From: Methylocystis echinoides
GTDB lineage: Bacteria > Pseudomonadota > Alphaproteobacteria > Rhizobiales > Beijerinckiaceae
Direction: 5' to 3'
Length of the DNA stretch: 64,000 nucleotides
NCBI RefSeq assembly: GCF_040687965.1
Contig: NZ_CP156086.1
Span: 102,304-166,303, forward strand
The notes below the pieces were generated by a model. It searched no databases, was not told the origin of the DNA, and worked only from the letters and a program-made list of their open reading frames with translations. Shown here one piece after another: positions 34,906 through 43,512 of the stretch. Each line of letters starts with the position of its first letter. The first letter of the stretch is position 1. Both the position numbers and the translations under genes were made by a program.

Positions 34906-35853
34906 ATGACAACAGAACCTGAAGTCCGGCGCACGTTGAGCGAGGCGGCGGCGCGCCAGCTCGCAAACGCCACGAAGACGCGCCCGCAATGGTCGGGCAT
35001 TACGCCGCGCTGGTTGATCTCCTTCCTTCCCTGGGTGCCGGTCGAGGCCGGCATCTATCGTCTCAACAGGGTCAAGGAGGCGGTCGCGCTGACCGACGCC
35101 GACGTCCAGTGCAGCCCGGCGCGCGACCGCGACGCGGATCTGCCGGAGACCTTCGTCGATTACGAAGAAGCGCCGCGCGAATATTCGATGAACGCCGTGA
35201 CGACCGTTCTCGACGTGCAGACCCGCGTCTCGGACCTCTACAACCATCCCTATGACCAGATTCAGGAACAGGTCCGCCTCCTCACCGAAAAAGTGAAGGA
35301 GAAGCAGGAATCCGAACTCATCAACAATCCGGAATACGGATTCCTCGCCAATGCGGCGCCCTCGATGAAGATCAAGACGCGCCTGGGTTCGCCGACGCCC
35401 GACGATCTCGACGAGCTGATCGCCAGGGTTTGGAAAGAGCCGGCTTTCTTTCTGGCGCATCCGCGCGCGATCGCGGCCTTCGGGCGTGAATGCACGCGCC
35501 GCGGCGTGCCGCCGCCGACCGTGACGCTCTTCGGCTCGCCGTTCCTGACCTGGCGCGGTCTTCCGCTGGTGCCCAGCGACAAGCTCTACATCGACGAGAC
35601 GGGCAAGACGAACATCCTGTTGCTGCGCACCGGCGAGAAGAAACAGGGCGTGATCGGGCTGTTCCAACCGGGCGTTCCCGGCGAGGTGGCGCCGAGCCTT
35701 TCGGTTCGCTTCATGGGCATCAACCGCAAGGCCATCGCGTCCTATCTGATCTCGCTCTACTGCTCGGCCGCCGTGCTGACGCATGACGCGCTCGGCGTGC
35801 TCGAGGACGTCGACGTGAGCAAATTCCACGACTACGACGATAAGCGCGTCTGA
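34906..35853 (+). CDS. Family 2A encapsulin shell protein (SrpI-like)
   Basis: 315 residues, HK97-fold capsomer that self-assembles into a nanocompartment holding cysteine desulfurase. Diagnostic features: the N-terminal arm (LSEAAARQLANATKTRPQWS and WLISFLPWVPVEAGIYRLN), E-loop region around residues 85-110, LINNPEYGFLANAAPSMKI, and the C-terminal GLFQPGVPGEVAP (residues 251-263), SVRFMGINRKAIASYLISLY and DALGVLEDVDVSKF. It is followed at 69 bases by its cargo gene. AGGAAG precedes the start codon. Confidence 0.9.
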   Translation: MTTEPEVRRTLSEAAARQLANATKTRPQWSGITPRWLISFLPWVPVEAGIYRLNRVKEAVALTDADVQCSPARDRDADLPETFVDYEEAPREYSMNAVTTVLDVQTRVSDLYNHPYDQIQEQVRLLTEKVKEKQESELINNPEYGFLANAAPSMKIKTRLGSPTPDDLDELIARVWKEPAFFLAHPRAIAAFGRECTRRGVPPPTVTLFGSPFLTWRGLPLVPSDKLYIDETGKTNILLLRTGEKKQGVIGLFQPGVPGEVAPSLSVRFMGINRKAIASYLISLYCSAAVLTHDALGVLEDVDVSKFHDYDDKRV

Positions 35854-35922
35854 TCCGCGCAGACTGACGAGACAGGCCGGCGGCGCCCGCCGCCGGCCCC
35901 ATTCACGGGGAATGCGTAGTTC

Positions 35923-38196
35923 ATGACGTCCGCGAAGCCCGCCGTTCCGGCGTCCGCCGATCTGCCTCTCGAGACTATTCCCGTTCAGGACGCTGGCCAT
36001 CATGCGGCGCCCGCGATCGATGCGGACGTCATCGCGCGGCTCGCCAACGCCTTTTTCCAGCAGCCGCCCGTGGCGCTCGCCGCTTCTCCGTCGCCGTTCG
36101 GTCCGCCGGCGTTGACGCCGAGCCTGCCCGACGCCCCGGCGCCCTCCGTGGTGACGACGGTCGCCCCCTATGCGCCGGCGCGCGCCTCCTTCGGCCCGCC
36201 GGACATTCCGCAGACGACGATTCCTTCCGTCGTTCCGACGCCCAATATCCCCGCGCCCGCCGCGCCGACCGGCCTGCAATCGCCGACGCGGCCGCTCGGA
36301 CTCGACCAGATCCCGCAGCCCGGCGCGTCGGTTGGAAGTTCTAATCCGTCGACGATCCCGTCCGACGTCGATTACAGTCTGATCCCGCGGCTGCTTCCGG
36401 CCGACATGGCGCTCGTTCCGCAGGACCGCGCCGCGGCGCCGGGCGATTTCGGCCTTTTCGAACCCGGCGTGCCGGGCGGCGTTGCGCCCGCGCGCTCCGA
36501 CAATCTCTATTTCCTGCACGAGCGCGGCGTTCCGGCGAGCGCGGACCCGGCGCGCGCGCCGCAGCCCGACGCGCCGGCCTATCTCTCGCCGCACGCGCCC
36601 GCCGTCGCGCCGCAGCCGGAGCTCGGCCACCCGAATATCCCCGTCTCCGCGCCGAGCGCGCCCGCGCTCGCAGAAGCCAGCGCCGCGCCGGCGCCGGAGC
36701 GCTTCGCCATTTCCGGACCATCCGAAGCCGATCCCCACCGTTTGTCCGACGCAGCGGCCCTGGCGACGCCGCCGATCGGCGGCGAGCAAGCGTCGAGCGG
36801 CTTCGACAGCGTCCCCGCCGTCGGGCAAAGCGGGCCGGCCGCCAGCGACGCGCTTTATTTCCTGAGCCATAGCGGCGGCCATTCGGGCGTTCTCGACACG
36901 ACGCCCGCCGAGCCGTCCGCGCCGCAGGGCTATGCGCCCGAACTTTCAGCGAGCGCGCCGGAGACGCGGCAGGCCTTCGATCCCTATCGGGTCAAACGCG
37001 ACTTCCCGATCCTGCAGCAGCAGGTGCATGGCAAGCCGCTGATCTGGCTCGACAACGCCGCGACCACGCAAAAGCCGCAGTCGGTGATCGACCGCTTGGC
37101 GCATTTCTACGAATACGAAAATTCCAACATCCACCGCGCCGCCCACGCGCTGGCGGCGCGTTCGACCGACGCCTATGAAGCGGCGCGCGAGAAGGTCCGC
37201 CGCTTCCTCAAGGCTCCGAACGTGAAAGACATCGTCTTCGTGCGCGGCGCCACGGAGGGCGTCAATCTCGTGGCGCAGGCCTGGGGCCGCCGCAATGTGC
37301 GCGAGGGCGACGAGATCGTCGTTTCCTTGCTGGAGCACCACGCCAACATCGTGCCCTGGCAAATGCTCTGCGCCGAAAAAGGCGCGCGTTTGCGCGTCGC
37401 GCCCGTCGACGACCGCGGCCAGCTCATTCTCGAGGAATATGAGAAGCTCCTGAACCCGCGCACGCGCATCGTCGCCGTGACGCAGGTGTCGAACGCGCTG
37501 GGGACGATTACGCCCGCGCGCGAGATCGCCGCCATGGCGCATCGGCATGGCGCCTGCGTGCTGATCGACGGCGCGCAATCGGTTTCGCATATGCCGGTGG
37601 ACGTCCAGTCGCTCGACTGCGACTTCTTCGTCTTCTCCGGCCACAAGGTTTTCGGACCGACCGGCATTGGCGTGGTCTACGGAAAGGACGCGGTTCTCGA
37701 GCACATGCCGCCCTGGCAGGGCGGCGGCAATATGATCGCGGACGTCACCTTCGAGAAGACCATTTATCAGGGCGCGCCCGAGCGATTCGAAGCCGGCACC
37801 GGCAATATCGCCGACGCGGTCGGGCTCGGCGCCGCGATCGACTATGTCGAGAGCATCGGCATGGAGGTCATCGCGCGCTACGAGCATGACCTGCTCGTCT
37901 ACGCCACCGAGAAAATGCGCCTCGTTCCGGGACTGACCTTGATCGGAACGGCGGCCGAGAAGGCGTCCGTGCTGTCTTTCGTGCTCGACGGCCACAGTCC
38001 GATGGACGTGGGCAAGGCGCTGGACCGCGAGGGCGTCGCCGTGCGCGCCGGCCATCATTGCGCCCAGCCCATCCTGCGCCGCTTCGGCCTGGAAGCCACC
38101 GTGCGGCCGTCGCTGGCCTTCTACAACACATGCGCCGACGTGGACACGCTGGTGGCGGCGTTGCTGAAGCTGCAGGCCGGCCGGGGACGACTGTGA
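35923..38196 (+). CDS. Encapsulin cargo cysteine desulfurase (CyD, SufS-like) with long N-terminal targeting extension
   Basis: 757 residues. Residues 1-350 are a Pro/Ala-rich disordered extension, which in known family 2A systems directs loading into the shell. It contains ARLANAFFQQPP (38-49), GLFEPGVPGGVAP (177-189) and two LYFL motifs (195-198, 311-314). Residues from about 352 on are a SufS-type desulfurase: RDFPILQQQVHGKPLIWLDN, PLP lysine K575 (SGHKVFG) and the catalytic C713 (RAGHHCAQPILRRFG). It converts cysteine to alanine and persulfide. It starts 69 bases after the shell gene. Confidence 0.92.
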   Translation: MTSAKPAVPASADLPLETIPVQDAGHHAAPAIDADVIARLANAFFQQPPVALAASPSPFGPPALTPSLPDAPAPSVVTTVAPYAPARASFGPPDIPQTTIPSVVPTPNIPAPAAPTGLQSPTRPLGLDQIPQPGASVGSSNPSTIPSDVDYSLIPRLLPADMALVPQDRAAAPGDFGLFEPGVPGGVAPARSDNLYFLHERGVPASADPARAPQPDAPAYLSPHAPAVAPQPELGHPNIPVSAPSAPALAEASAAPAPERFAISGPSEADPHRLSDAAALATPPIGGEQASSGFDSVPAVGQSGPAASDALYFLSHSGGHSGVLDTTPAEPSAPQGYAPELSASAPETRQAFDPYRVKRDFPILQQQVHGKPLIWLDNAATTQKPQSVIDRLAHFYEYENSNIHRAAHALAARSTDAYEAAREKVRRFLKAPNVKDIVFVRGATEGVNLVAQAWGRRNVREGDEIVVSLLEHHANIVPWQMLCAEKGARLRVAPVDDRGQLILEEYEKLLNPRTRIVAVTQVSNALGTITPAREIAAMAHRHGACVLIDGAQSVSHMPVDVQSLDCDFFVFSGHKVFGPTGIGVVYGKDAVLEHMPPWQGGGNMIADVTFEKTIYQGAPERFEAGTGNIADAVGLGAAIDYVESIGMEVIARYEHDLLVYATEKMRLVPGLTLIGTAAEKASVLSFVLDGHSPMDVGKALDREGVAVRAGHHCAQPILRRFGLEATVRPSLAFYNTCADVDTLVAALLKLQAGRGRL

Positions 38197-38206
38197 CGTT
38201 TTAAGT

Positions 38207-38226
38207 CTATAGAACTAGTTGACTAG
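38207..38226 (+). promoter_or_regulatory. Candidate operator upstream of the third Rrf2 gene
   Basis: CTATAGAACTAG (38207-38218) runs into CTAGTTGACTAG (overlapping, ends 38226). The sequence resembles elements in the cysE-encapsulin divergent region and the palindrome before the TonB-dependent receptor. Confidence 0.4.
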
Positions 38227-38280
38227 ATCGCGATCGGCTGCTACGGAGACGTTCGAGACGTCATCCGGAGAGTCGCCGCC

Positions 38281-38730
38281 GTGCTCACCAAGAAGGGAAA
38301 ATACGGCCTCAAGGCGATGGTGCATCTCGCCCGGTCGAATTTCGGGCGCCCCGTGCCTGTTCTGGAAATCGCCGAGAGCCAGAACATCCCGAAGAAGTTT
38401 CTCGACGCCATTCTCTGTGAGCTGCGCAACTCCGGCTTCGTTCATTCGCGCATGGGCAAGGGCGGCGGCTACAGCCTCGCCCGGCCGGCGCGCGACATCA
38501 TCGTCGGCGACGTCGTGCGGGCCATCGACGGCCCGCTGGCGCCCATGCCCTGCGCGAGCAAGACGCGCTACCGCCGCTGTGACGACTGTGTCGATGAAAA
38601 CGCCTGCGCGGTCCGCAAAGTCATGTTGGACGCCCAACGCGCGCTGTCCGACGTTCTCGACAATTGTTCTCTCGAGCAGATGTCGGACGCGGCCCGAGCC
38701 GAAGCTGAAGTTCTTTTCTATGACATCTGA
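38281..38730 (+). CDS. Rrf2-family transcriptional regulator (3 of 3)
   Basis: 149 residues beginning MLTKKGKYGLKAMVHLARSN. It has the winged helix with GKGGGYSLARPARDIIVG and the cluster-type pattern CASKTRYRRC-DD-C-VDENA-C. Fe-S Rrf2 proteins (IscR/CymR-like) control cysteine and cluster assembly genes. Its position directly after the cargo desulfurase suggests it regulates the sulfur island, and perhaps itself through the element at 38207. It overlaps the SqrR-like gene by 11 bases. Confidence 0.88.
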   Translation: MLTKKGKYGLKAMVHLARSNFGRPVPVLEIAESQNIPKKFLDAILCELRNSGFVHSRMGKGGGYSLARPARDIIVGDVVRAIDGPLAPMPCASKTRYRRCDDCVDENACAVRKVMLDAQRALSDVLDNCSLEQMSDAARAEAEVLFYDI

Positions 38731-39070
38731 CAGCGCAGGCCCGCAGTCCGCAGGAGAAGCCCGCGACGACGGCCTCGCCGCGCTCGCCGCCAAGGCCGAA
38801 GAAGCCGAGCGATTTCTCAAGACGCTCGCAAACGGGCACAGGCTCATGATCCTCTGCGAATTGCATGGTGCTGAACTTTGTGTGATGGACCTGCAGAACG
38901 CCGTTGGCCTCAGCCAGTCGGCGCTTTCGCAGCATCTCGCGCGGCTGCGCAAGGATCGGATGGTCACGACGCGCAGAGACTCGCGATCGATCTACTACTC
39001 GCTGAGCGACGAGCGTCTCAAACCGATGATCCAATTGCTCTCGGACATTTTCTGTCCTGCGCGGCCCTGA
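38720..39070 (+). CDS. ArsR-family regulator resembling SqrR/BigR persulfide sensors
   Basis: 116 residues. The winged helix has HRLMILCELHGAELCVMDLQ and recognition helix SQSALSQHLARLRKD, then IYYSLSDERLKPM and a C-terminal DIFCPARP. Cys46 and Cys112 occupy the positions of the two redox cysteines that form a tetrasulfide bridge in SqrR/BigR, and Cys54 is extra. It is predicted to derepress sulfide-handling genes when persulfides rise. The target is probably within this sulfur island. Its gene overlaps the Rrf2 gene by 11 bases. Confidence 0.8.
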   Translation: MTSDSAGPQSAGEARDDGLAALAAKAEEAERFLKTLANGHRLMILCELHGAELCVMDLQNAVGLSQSALSQHLARLRKDRMVTTRRDSRSIYYSLSDERLKPMIQLLSDIFCPARP

Positions 39071-39216
39071 TCGCCCCTTCTGTCGCGTATCGTTCCAGAT
39101 CATCGGCGGCGACTGCGCAGATCGGGCAAATTGCCCGGTTGCAGGAAGGCGTCTCGCCATGGGCGCCCGGCGCCGGCTTTCTCTAATCTGCGCCGGAGCG
39201 AGAGGAGGAAGAGCCC

Positions 39217-39657
39217 ATGCGCGCGTTCGCTTTCGACGACCACAATATCTGCTGGAAACAGATCGACGGCATCGATCATCTATCGCTGTCGGTTCTCGAC
39301 ATGGACGACAAACACGGCGTCATGCACGTCGTCTTCAAATTCGCGGCCAACCGGCAGATCATCCTGCATCGGCATCTCACGCTCAACAAGACGATGACGC
39401 TGCAGGGCGAGCATCGCCTGTATCATGTCGACGGGCGGCTCAAGGAGATCAGGCCAACGGGGCGTTTCACCGTCGCGCCGCCCTCGGACGACCCGCACCG
39501 CGAAGGCGGGGGCGATCAGGACGCCGTCGTTCTCTTCGCGATCTATGGGGATGGCGCGCTCTACGAGGCGCTCGATAACGAGATGAACGTCGTGCGGACT
39601 CTCTGCGCGGCGGACTTCGCCAGCCTCTACGATCGCGACGCGAGCCGCAACATGTAA
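39217..39657 (+). CDS. Cupin-like hypothetical protein
   Basis: 146 residues, cytoplasmic, with no signal peptide. HHLS-like and His-containing strands (ANRQIILHRHLTLNKTMTLQ, GEHRLYHVDGRLKEIRPTGR, DDPHREGGGDQDAVVLFAIY) suggest a cupin-type beta-barrel, perhaps binding a metal, but I do not recognise a named family. An AGGAGG ribosome-binding site lies 8 bases before the ATG. It converges with the histidine kinase gene. Confidence 0.6.
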   Translation: MRAFAFDDHNICWKQIDGIDHLSLSVLDMDDKHGVMHVVFKFAANRQIILHRHLTLNKTMTLQGEHRLYHVDGRLKEIRPTGRFTVAPPSDDPHREGGGDQDAVVLFAIYGDGALYEALDNEMNVVRTLCAADFASLYDRDASRNM

Positions 39658-39678
39658 GCTCTCCGCTGACGTCGCCGC

Positions 39679-41313
39679 TCAGCCTTTGAGCGCGCCGAGC
39701 GGAGCGTGGCTGCTTCCGGCGCTCGGCTCGCTCAGGGCGACGGCTGCTTCGAACATCGCCTGAACCCTGGCGGCCAATTCATCGAGCGTGAACGGCTTGC
39801 GCAGCACCTCCATATTTGGCGCCAGCCGCAATGTCTCCGCGGATTTGCCGGCGTAGCCGGTAATCAGCAAAATCGGCAAATCCGGATGCGCGAGGCGCGC
39901 GGCCTCGGCGAGTTGAACGCCATTCAACACCGGCAGGCCGACGTCGCTGATCAGCAGGTCCAACGGCTCGCCTGCCTCTATTATTTTCAGTCCGGCCCCG
40001 CCGTCGCCGGCTTCGATCGTCTCGCAACCCATATCGCTGAGCGTGCTGACGATCTGAGCGCGCACGTCCTCTTGATCCTCGACGATCAAGGTTCTTCTCC
40101 GATGCGTGGCGCGCGCAGATGCGGCTCCGTTGACGGCGGGCCGGTCTTCCGTGGCGGCGGCGGGCGGCGCGGCGCGGCCCGGCAAGTAAATCCGCGCGGT
40201 GGTTCCCTTGCCCGGCGCGCTTTCGATCCGCACGAATCCGCCGGATTGTTTGACGAAGCCGTAAACCTGCGACAGGCCCAGACCCGTCCCCTCCCCCAAG
40301 GGTTTGGTTGTGAAGAACGGCTCGAAAACGCGGCTGAGCAGCTCGTGGCTCATGCCCACGCCACTGTCCGTCACCTCGATCTCGACATAGTCTCCCGGCT
40401 CGATGTCGGGCTCCGGAAGCTTGGTCCTGAACGTCCGGTCCACCGTCGTGATCCTGAGCAAGCCGCCTTGCGGCATGGCGTCCCGGGCGTTGATCGCCAG
40501 GTTCAGCAAGGCGTTCTCGAGTTGAGACGGGTCGCAGGTCACGCTGCAGCGGCAAGGCCCCAAGCGCAGATCGAGCTCGATTTCCGGTCCGAGCGTCCGA
40601 CGCACCATCTCCTCCATGCCCGCGACGAGCTTGTCGGGCTCGATGACGCGCGGGACGAGAGTCTGCCGGCGCGAGAAGGCCAGCATCCGGTTGGTGAGGC
40701 TGGAGGCGGTGGTCGAGGCTTTCCGTATCGCGGCCAGGGGCCGCTCGATGGAGGCGGCGCGCCCAAGCGCAATCTGGCGTTCGATGACGCTGAGGGAGCC
40801 GACAATGACCTGCAGCACATTATTGAAGTCGTGCGCGATGCCGCCGGTGAGCTGCCCGAGCGCCTCCATCTTATGGGCGTGGGCCAGCCGCTCCTCGCTC
40901 GCGAGCAGCGCCGCATTGGCGTGACGCAATTGCTCGACGGAAGGAAGCGCGAGAAAACTCGGCAAGGCCCACCATAACGCCACCGCCGTCGCGATCGAGG
41001 CGAGCGCCGTCAGCGCCTTGACGAGGCCCTGCAGCCCATAGAGCGGGCTCCAGAGCGTGAAAAGATCGAGCCAATGCGTCGTGCCGCAGAGCAGGATAAA
41101 CGCCGCGAACAGCCACAGCATCGGCCGAAAGACGAGATCGCTGCGCTTTCTTCCGACGATCACGAGCGCCAGCGGAATGGAGAAATACGCCATTGCCGTG
41201 GTTGCGTCTGAAACAGCGTAGAGCCAGATCAGCCCCGGCTCCCAAAGCAGGCAGTATCCATGTGGCGTCAGGCCAGAGGCGCCAAACACCCACTCGCTCA
41301 AAGCGGAGAGCAT
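39679..41313 (-). CDS. Hybrid histidine kinase with ethylene-receptor-like membrane domain
   Basis: 544 residues. The N-terminus has three membrane helices closely resembling plant ETR1: SDATTAMAYFSIPLALVIVG and AAFILLCGTTHWLDLFTLW, with Asp36, Tyr43, Cys76 and His80 at the positions that bind Cu(I) and ethylene in ETR1. Then follow a histidine-kinase dimerisation box (GGIAHDFNNVLQ, His161), an ATPase domain (DSGVGMS, GEGTGLGLS) and a C-terminal receiver (LLISDVGLPVLNG). GGGAGG precedes the start. Ethylene or copper sensing is an inference; no response-regulator gene is adjacent. Confidence 0.88.
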   Translation of the reverse strand: MLSALSEWVFGASGLTPHGYCLLWEPGLIWLYAVSDATTAMAYFSIPLALVIVGRKRSDLVFRPMLWLFAAFILLCGTTHWLDLFTLWSPLYGLQGLVKALTALASIATAVALWWALPSFLALPSVEQLRHANAALLASEERLAHAHKMEALGQLTGGIAHDFNNVLQVIVGSLSVIERQIALGRAASIERPLAAIRKASTTASSLTNRMLAFSRRQTLVPRVIEPDKLVAGMEEMVRRTLGPEIELDLRLGPCRCSVTCDPSQLENALLNLAINARDAMPQGGLLRITTVDRTFRTKLPEPDIEPGDYVEIEVTDSGVGMSHELLSRVFEPFFTTKPLGEGTGLGLSQVYGFVKQSGGFVRIESAPGKGTTARIYLPGRAAPPAAATEDRPAVNGAASARATHRRRTLIVEDQEDVRAQIVSTLSDMGCETIEAGDGGAGLKIIEAGEPLDLLISDVGLPVLNGVQLAEAARLAHPDLPILLITGYAGKSAETLRLAPNMEVLRKPFTLDELAARVQAMFEAAVALSEPSAGSSHAPLGALKG

Positions 41314-41521
41314 GAAGTCCTCCCAGGAAGGGATCGCCGAAGCATGAGCCGGCCACGCCCAGGTTCATCGCCGCGCCCGCGAACTATGCTCCAGCTATGT
41401 TTCAACGTCGCCTCCTGCAACCGGGGCGTGAGGCGCGCTGTCTGATAAGTAAGAGACGCCTGGTGCGATCATGTTCTTAGCACGACGACGCGCGCTGCAG
41501 CGCGCAAGTGCTAAGGGACCG

Positions 41522-42169
41522 TCACGTGATGCGTTCAAGCACACGCTCGGCAATGGGCCGCCAGTGAGACGGGCGGGCGTCCCGCTTGTTTGCAAAGCCG
41601 CTCTGCGGGCGGCGATAAGGGCGGTAGCTGACCTCCAGTTCGCCGACGGCGACGCGAGCCCCCCGAGGATCGACCCAAAATCGTCGCGGCAGAGGAACCA
41701 CCAACGGCCCGACCCGATGCCGCCCCCACTCCGGCCTGTTGGCTTGATCGAGCGTCGGATCGAGAAGCCACGCCGTCTCGATCGCGACGACCAGATGGCC
41801 GCGCCACATGCCCGGCGCCGTCGCGCGCCGCTCCCAGGGGCCGCGCCCCAAAACGCAGCCGGCAAATGCGCTGTCGGTTCGATGCTGGACCGTGGTCTCG
41901 ACGCGCAGGAGGTACGAACGCCGCCCCAGCTGCTGGAGCGCTGCATTGAGGGCGTGCGCAGTAAGAACGCATGTGGCGCGCTCGCCCGTCGCCGCAAAGC
42001 TTTCTGCGTTGGCCGCCTCGACGGCGTATCTGAGGAAACGGGAGTCGTCCATCGGGGCGCCAAGCGCATGCGGCGCAACCCCTGCGCTGCGCGACGCGTC
42101 GAGATCGACGACCGTTGCAAGCCCGCCTGACCCTTGCCGCCGGCGCCGGCGCGCGGTTTCTATCGACAT
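41522..42169 (-). CDS. Putative transglutaminase/papain-like fold protein
   Basis: 215 residues, no signal peptide. A Cys-His-Asp series in the right order and spacing is visible: ATCVLTAHALNAALQQLG (Cys at the head of a helix), WRGHLVVAIETAW (His) and LLDPTLDQAN (Asp). This is the transglutaminase/arylamine-acetyltransferase superfamily pattern. The start is the Met at 42169 (MSIETARRRRRQGSG). No partner gene is evident and the exact family is not recognised. Confidence 0.5.
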   Translation of the reverse strand: MSIETARRRRRQGSGGLATVVDLDASRSAGVAPHALGAPMDDSRFLRYAVEAANAESFAATGERATCVLTAHALNAALQQLGRRSYLLRVETTVQHRTDSAFAGCVLGRGPWERRATAPGMWRGHLVVAIETAWLLDPTLDQANRPEWGRHRVGPLVVPLPRRFWVDPRGARVAVGELEVSYRPYRRPQSGFANKRDARPSHWRPIAERVLERIT

Positions 42170-42492
42170 GGCGATCTCACCCGGCTTACGCAGGAGAGGC
42201 GCACTTCTATAGCGTTCAGCGCGATAAGCCAACTCGAGACGGGGCGGCGGCTGCGTTCGAGCACGACAGGGCGACGCCGTATCGCTGACGATCAGCCAGC
42301 GCTGTTCAAGGAGAGGCCTCACATTATTTGCGCTGAAGCTTTGGCGCGCGCAAAGCTCTGTTCACGATTGTCGCTCGGTTCGAGCGCATCGGCTCACTGG
42401 CCAAGCAGCCTTAAGTAGAAGACACAGCTACTCAGCAGGCTGTTTCTCTGGCCAGATTCAATCTGCGGCCGCCGATGGAGAGCTAGAGAGTT
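42170..42492. other. Intergenic stretch between divergent small genes
   Basis: About 323 bases. No gene, repeat or clear terminator is seen. It should contain divergent promoters for the transglutaminase-like gene and the small membrane protein pair. Confidence 0.4.
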
Positions 42493-42771
42493 TTGATATC
42501 CGCCCTGCTGTTCCTCGGCGCTGTAGCCTGTGCCGTCTCTGGACTGATCATCGCCATCGCTACCTGGAAAGCCGCGAAGGCTCGCGATTGGGAGGCCGCA
42601 AGGATTGGCCTGGCCCTCGTCGCCATCTGCCTGATCTTCGCATGGGGGCTCGGCTCAACGCCCTTAGTGTTGGTGGGCGGGTCTTCAGTTTTCCTACGGT
42701 CGATCAATAAAAACCCTCGGGCGCTCGTCCGCCAGGTCAGCGGCGCAGCGTCCTCCCGGGCTCAGCCATGA
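42493..42771 (+). CDS. Small membrane protein (first of two related tandem genes)
   Basis: 92 residues. Two membrane segments (SALLFLGAVACAVSGLIIAI and GLALVAICLIFAWGLG) flank TWKAAKARDWEAAR. It starts at a TTG preceded by GAGAG. Its stop overlaps the next gene's start by 4 bases (ATGA). The next protein repeats the same helix-loop-helix plan, so this is a paralogous pair. The function is unknown. Confidence 0.5.
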   Translation: MISALLFLGAVACAVSGLIIAIATWKAAKARDWEAARIGLALVAICLIFAWGLGSTPLVLVGGSSVFLRSINKNPRALVRQVSGAASSRAQP

Positions 42772-42968
42772 CCTCGTTCTTCGCCGACTCTTCCACTGCG
42801 GGAATCATGGCGATGGGCTTGGCCGGGATGGTCTTCAGCCTTTTCCTCGCCCTTTCCACGTACAAGGCCGCGAAAGTTCGCGACTGGCAAGGCGCCGGGA
42901 TCGCCTTGGCGTTCGCCACGGCTTGCATGATCTCGACGGGCAGGCTCATCCTTGCCTTTTTCCACTAA
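42768..42968 (+). CDS. Small membrane protein (second of two related tandem genes)
   Basis: 66 residues with two membrane segments. The stretch FLALSTYKAAKVRDWQGAGI aligns with IIAIATWKAAKARDWEAARI of the preceding protein, which shows common ancestry. The genes are translationally coupled. The function is unknown. Confidence 0.5.
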   Translation: MTSFFADSSTAGIMAMGLAGMVFSLFLALSTYKAAKVRDWQGAGIALAFATACMISTGRLILAFFH

Positions 42969-43087
42969 GGCGCAATGGCCCCGCATGTACCGGCGGCGAA
43001 TGAGACGCTTTTGGCTTAACGCTCGGCGACGGGGTCGGAATCCGCGATTCTCGAGCCCGCTCGCCGTGTTTTAGCGATGCGCGACGG

Positions 43088-43273
43088 CTAGACGTTGTCG
43101 CTCGATTGACGCGCGCGCCGCCTTTCGCTCGCCGACCTGACGATCGCGAAGAACGCCCAGCCTGCAAAAAGCAACAGGTCGAGCAGCAATTTGGTTATGA
43201 AACTAACGTGCAGAAAATAGACGCTGGCCATCAGGACCAGGGTGATGACCGTGATGATTTTCATATTCGGCAT
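43088..43273 (-). CDS. Small inner-membrane protein
   Basis: 61 residues from MPNMKIITVITLVLMASVYF, with two membrane segments (ITVITLVLMASVYFLHV and LLLDLLLFAGWAFFAIV) and a basic C-terminal tail. The start is the ATG at 43273 with GAGG 6 bases upstream. No family is recognised. Confidence 0.5.
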   Translation of the reverse strand: MPNMKIITVITLVLMASVYFLHVSFITKLLLDLLLFAGWAFFAIVRSASERRRARQSSDNV

Positions 43274-43512
43274 GATCAACCTCGCTTAACGTCTTGCATC
43301 CCACGGGGCGTTAACACGCCCTTCCCCAGTCCCGCGCATTTTCCTGCCTGGCTTAGACCAAATCCGAGCGCCGCTTGTCATGCGCCAAGTCGAAACAGCC
43401 TGCGCATCGGCCGGCCTCGGCCTTGGCGCTCGACGCACATATGCCACATGCGCCCGCATAAATCACGCCCGCCCCTGCCCGACGGCAGGCGGCAGGACGG
43501 CGAAAGTGCGGC

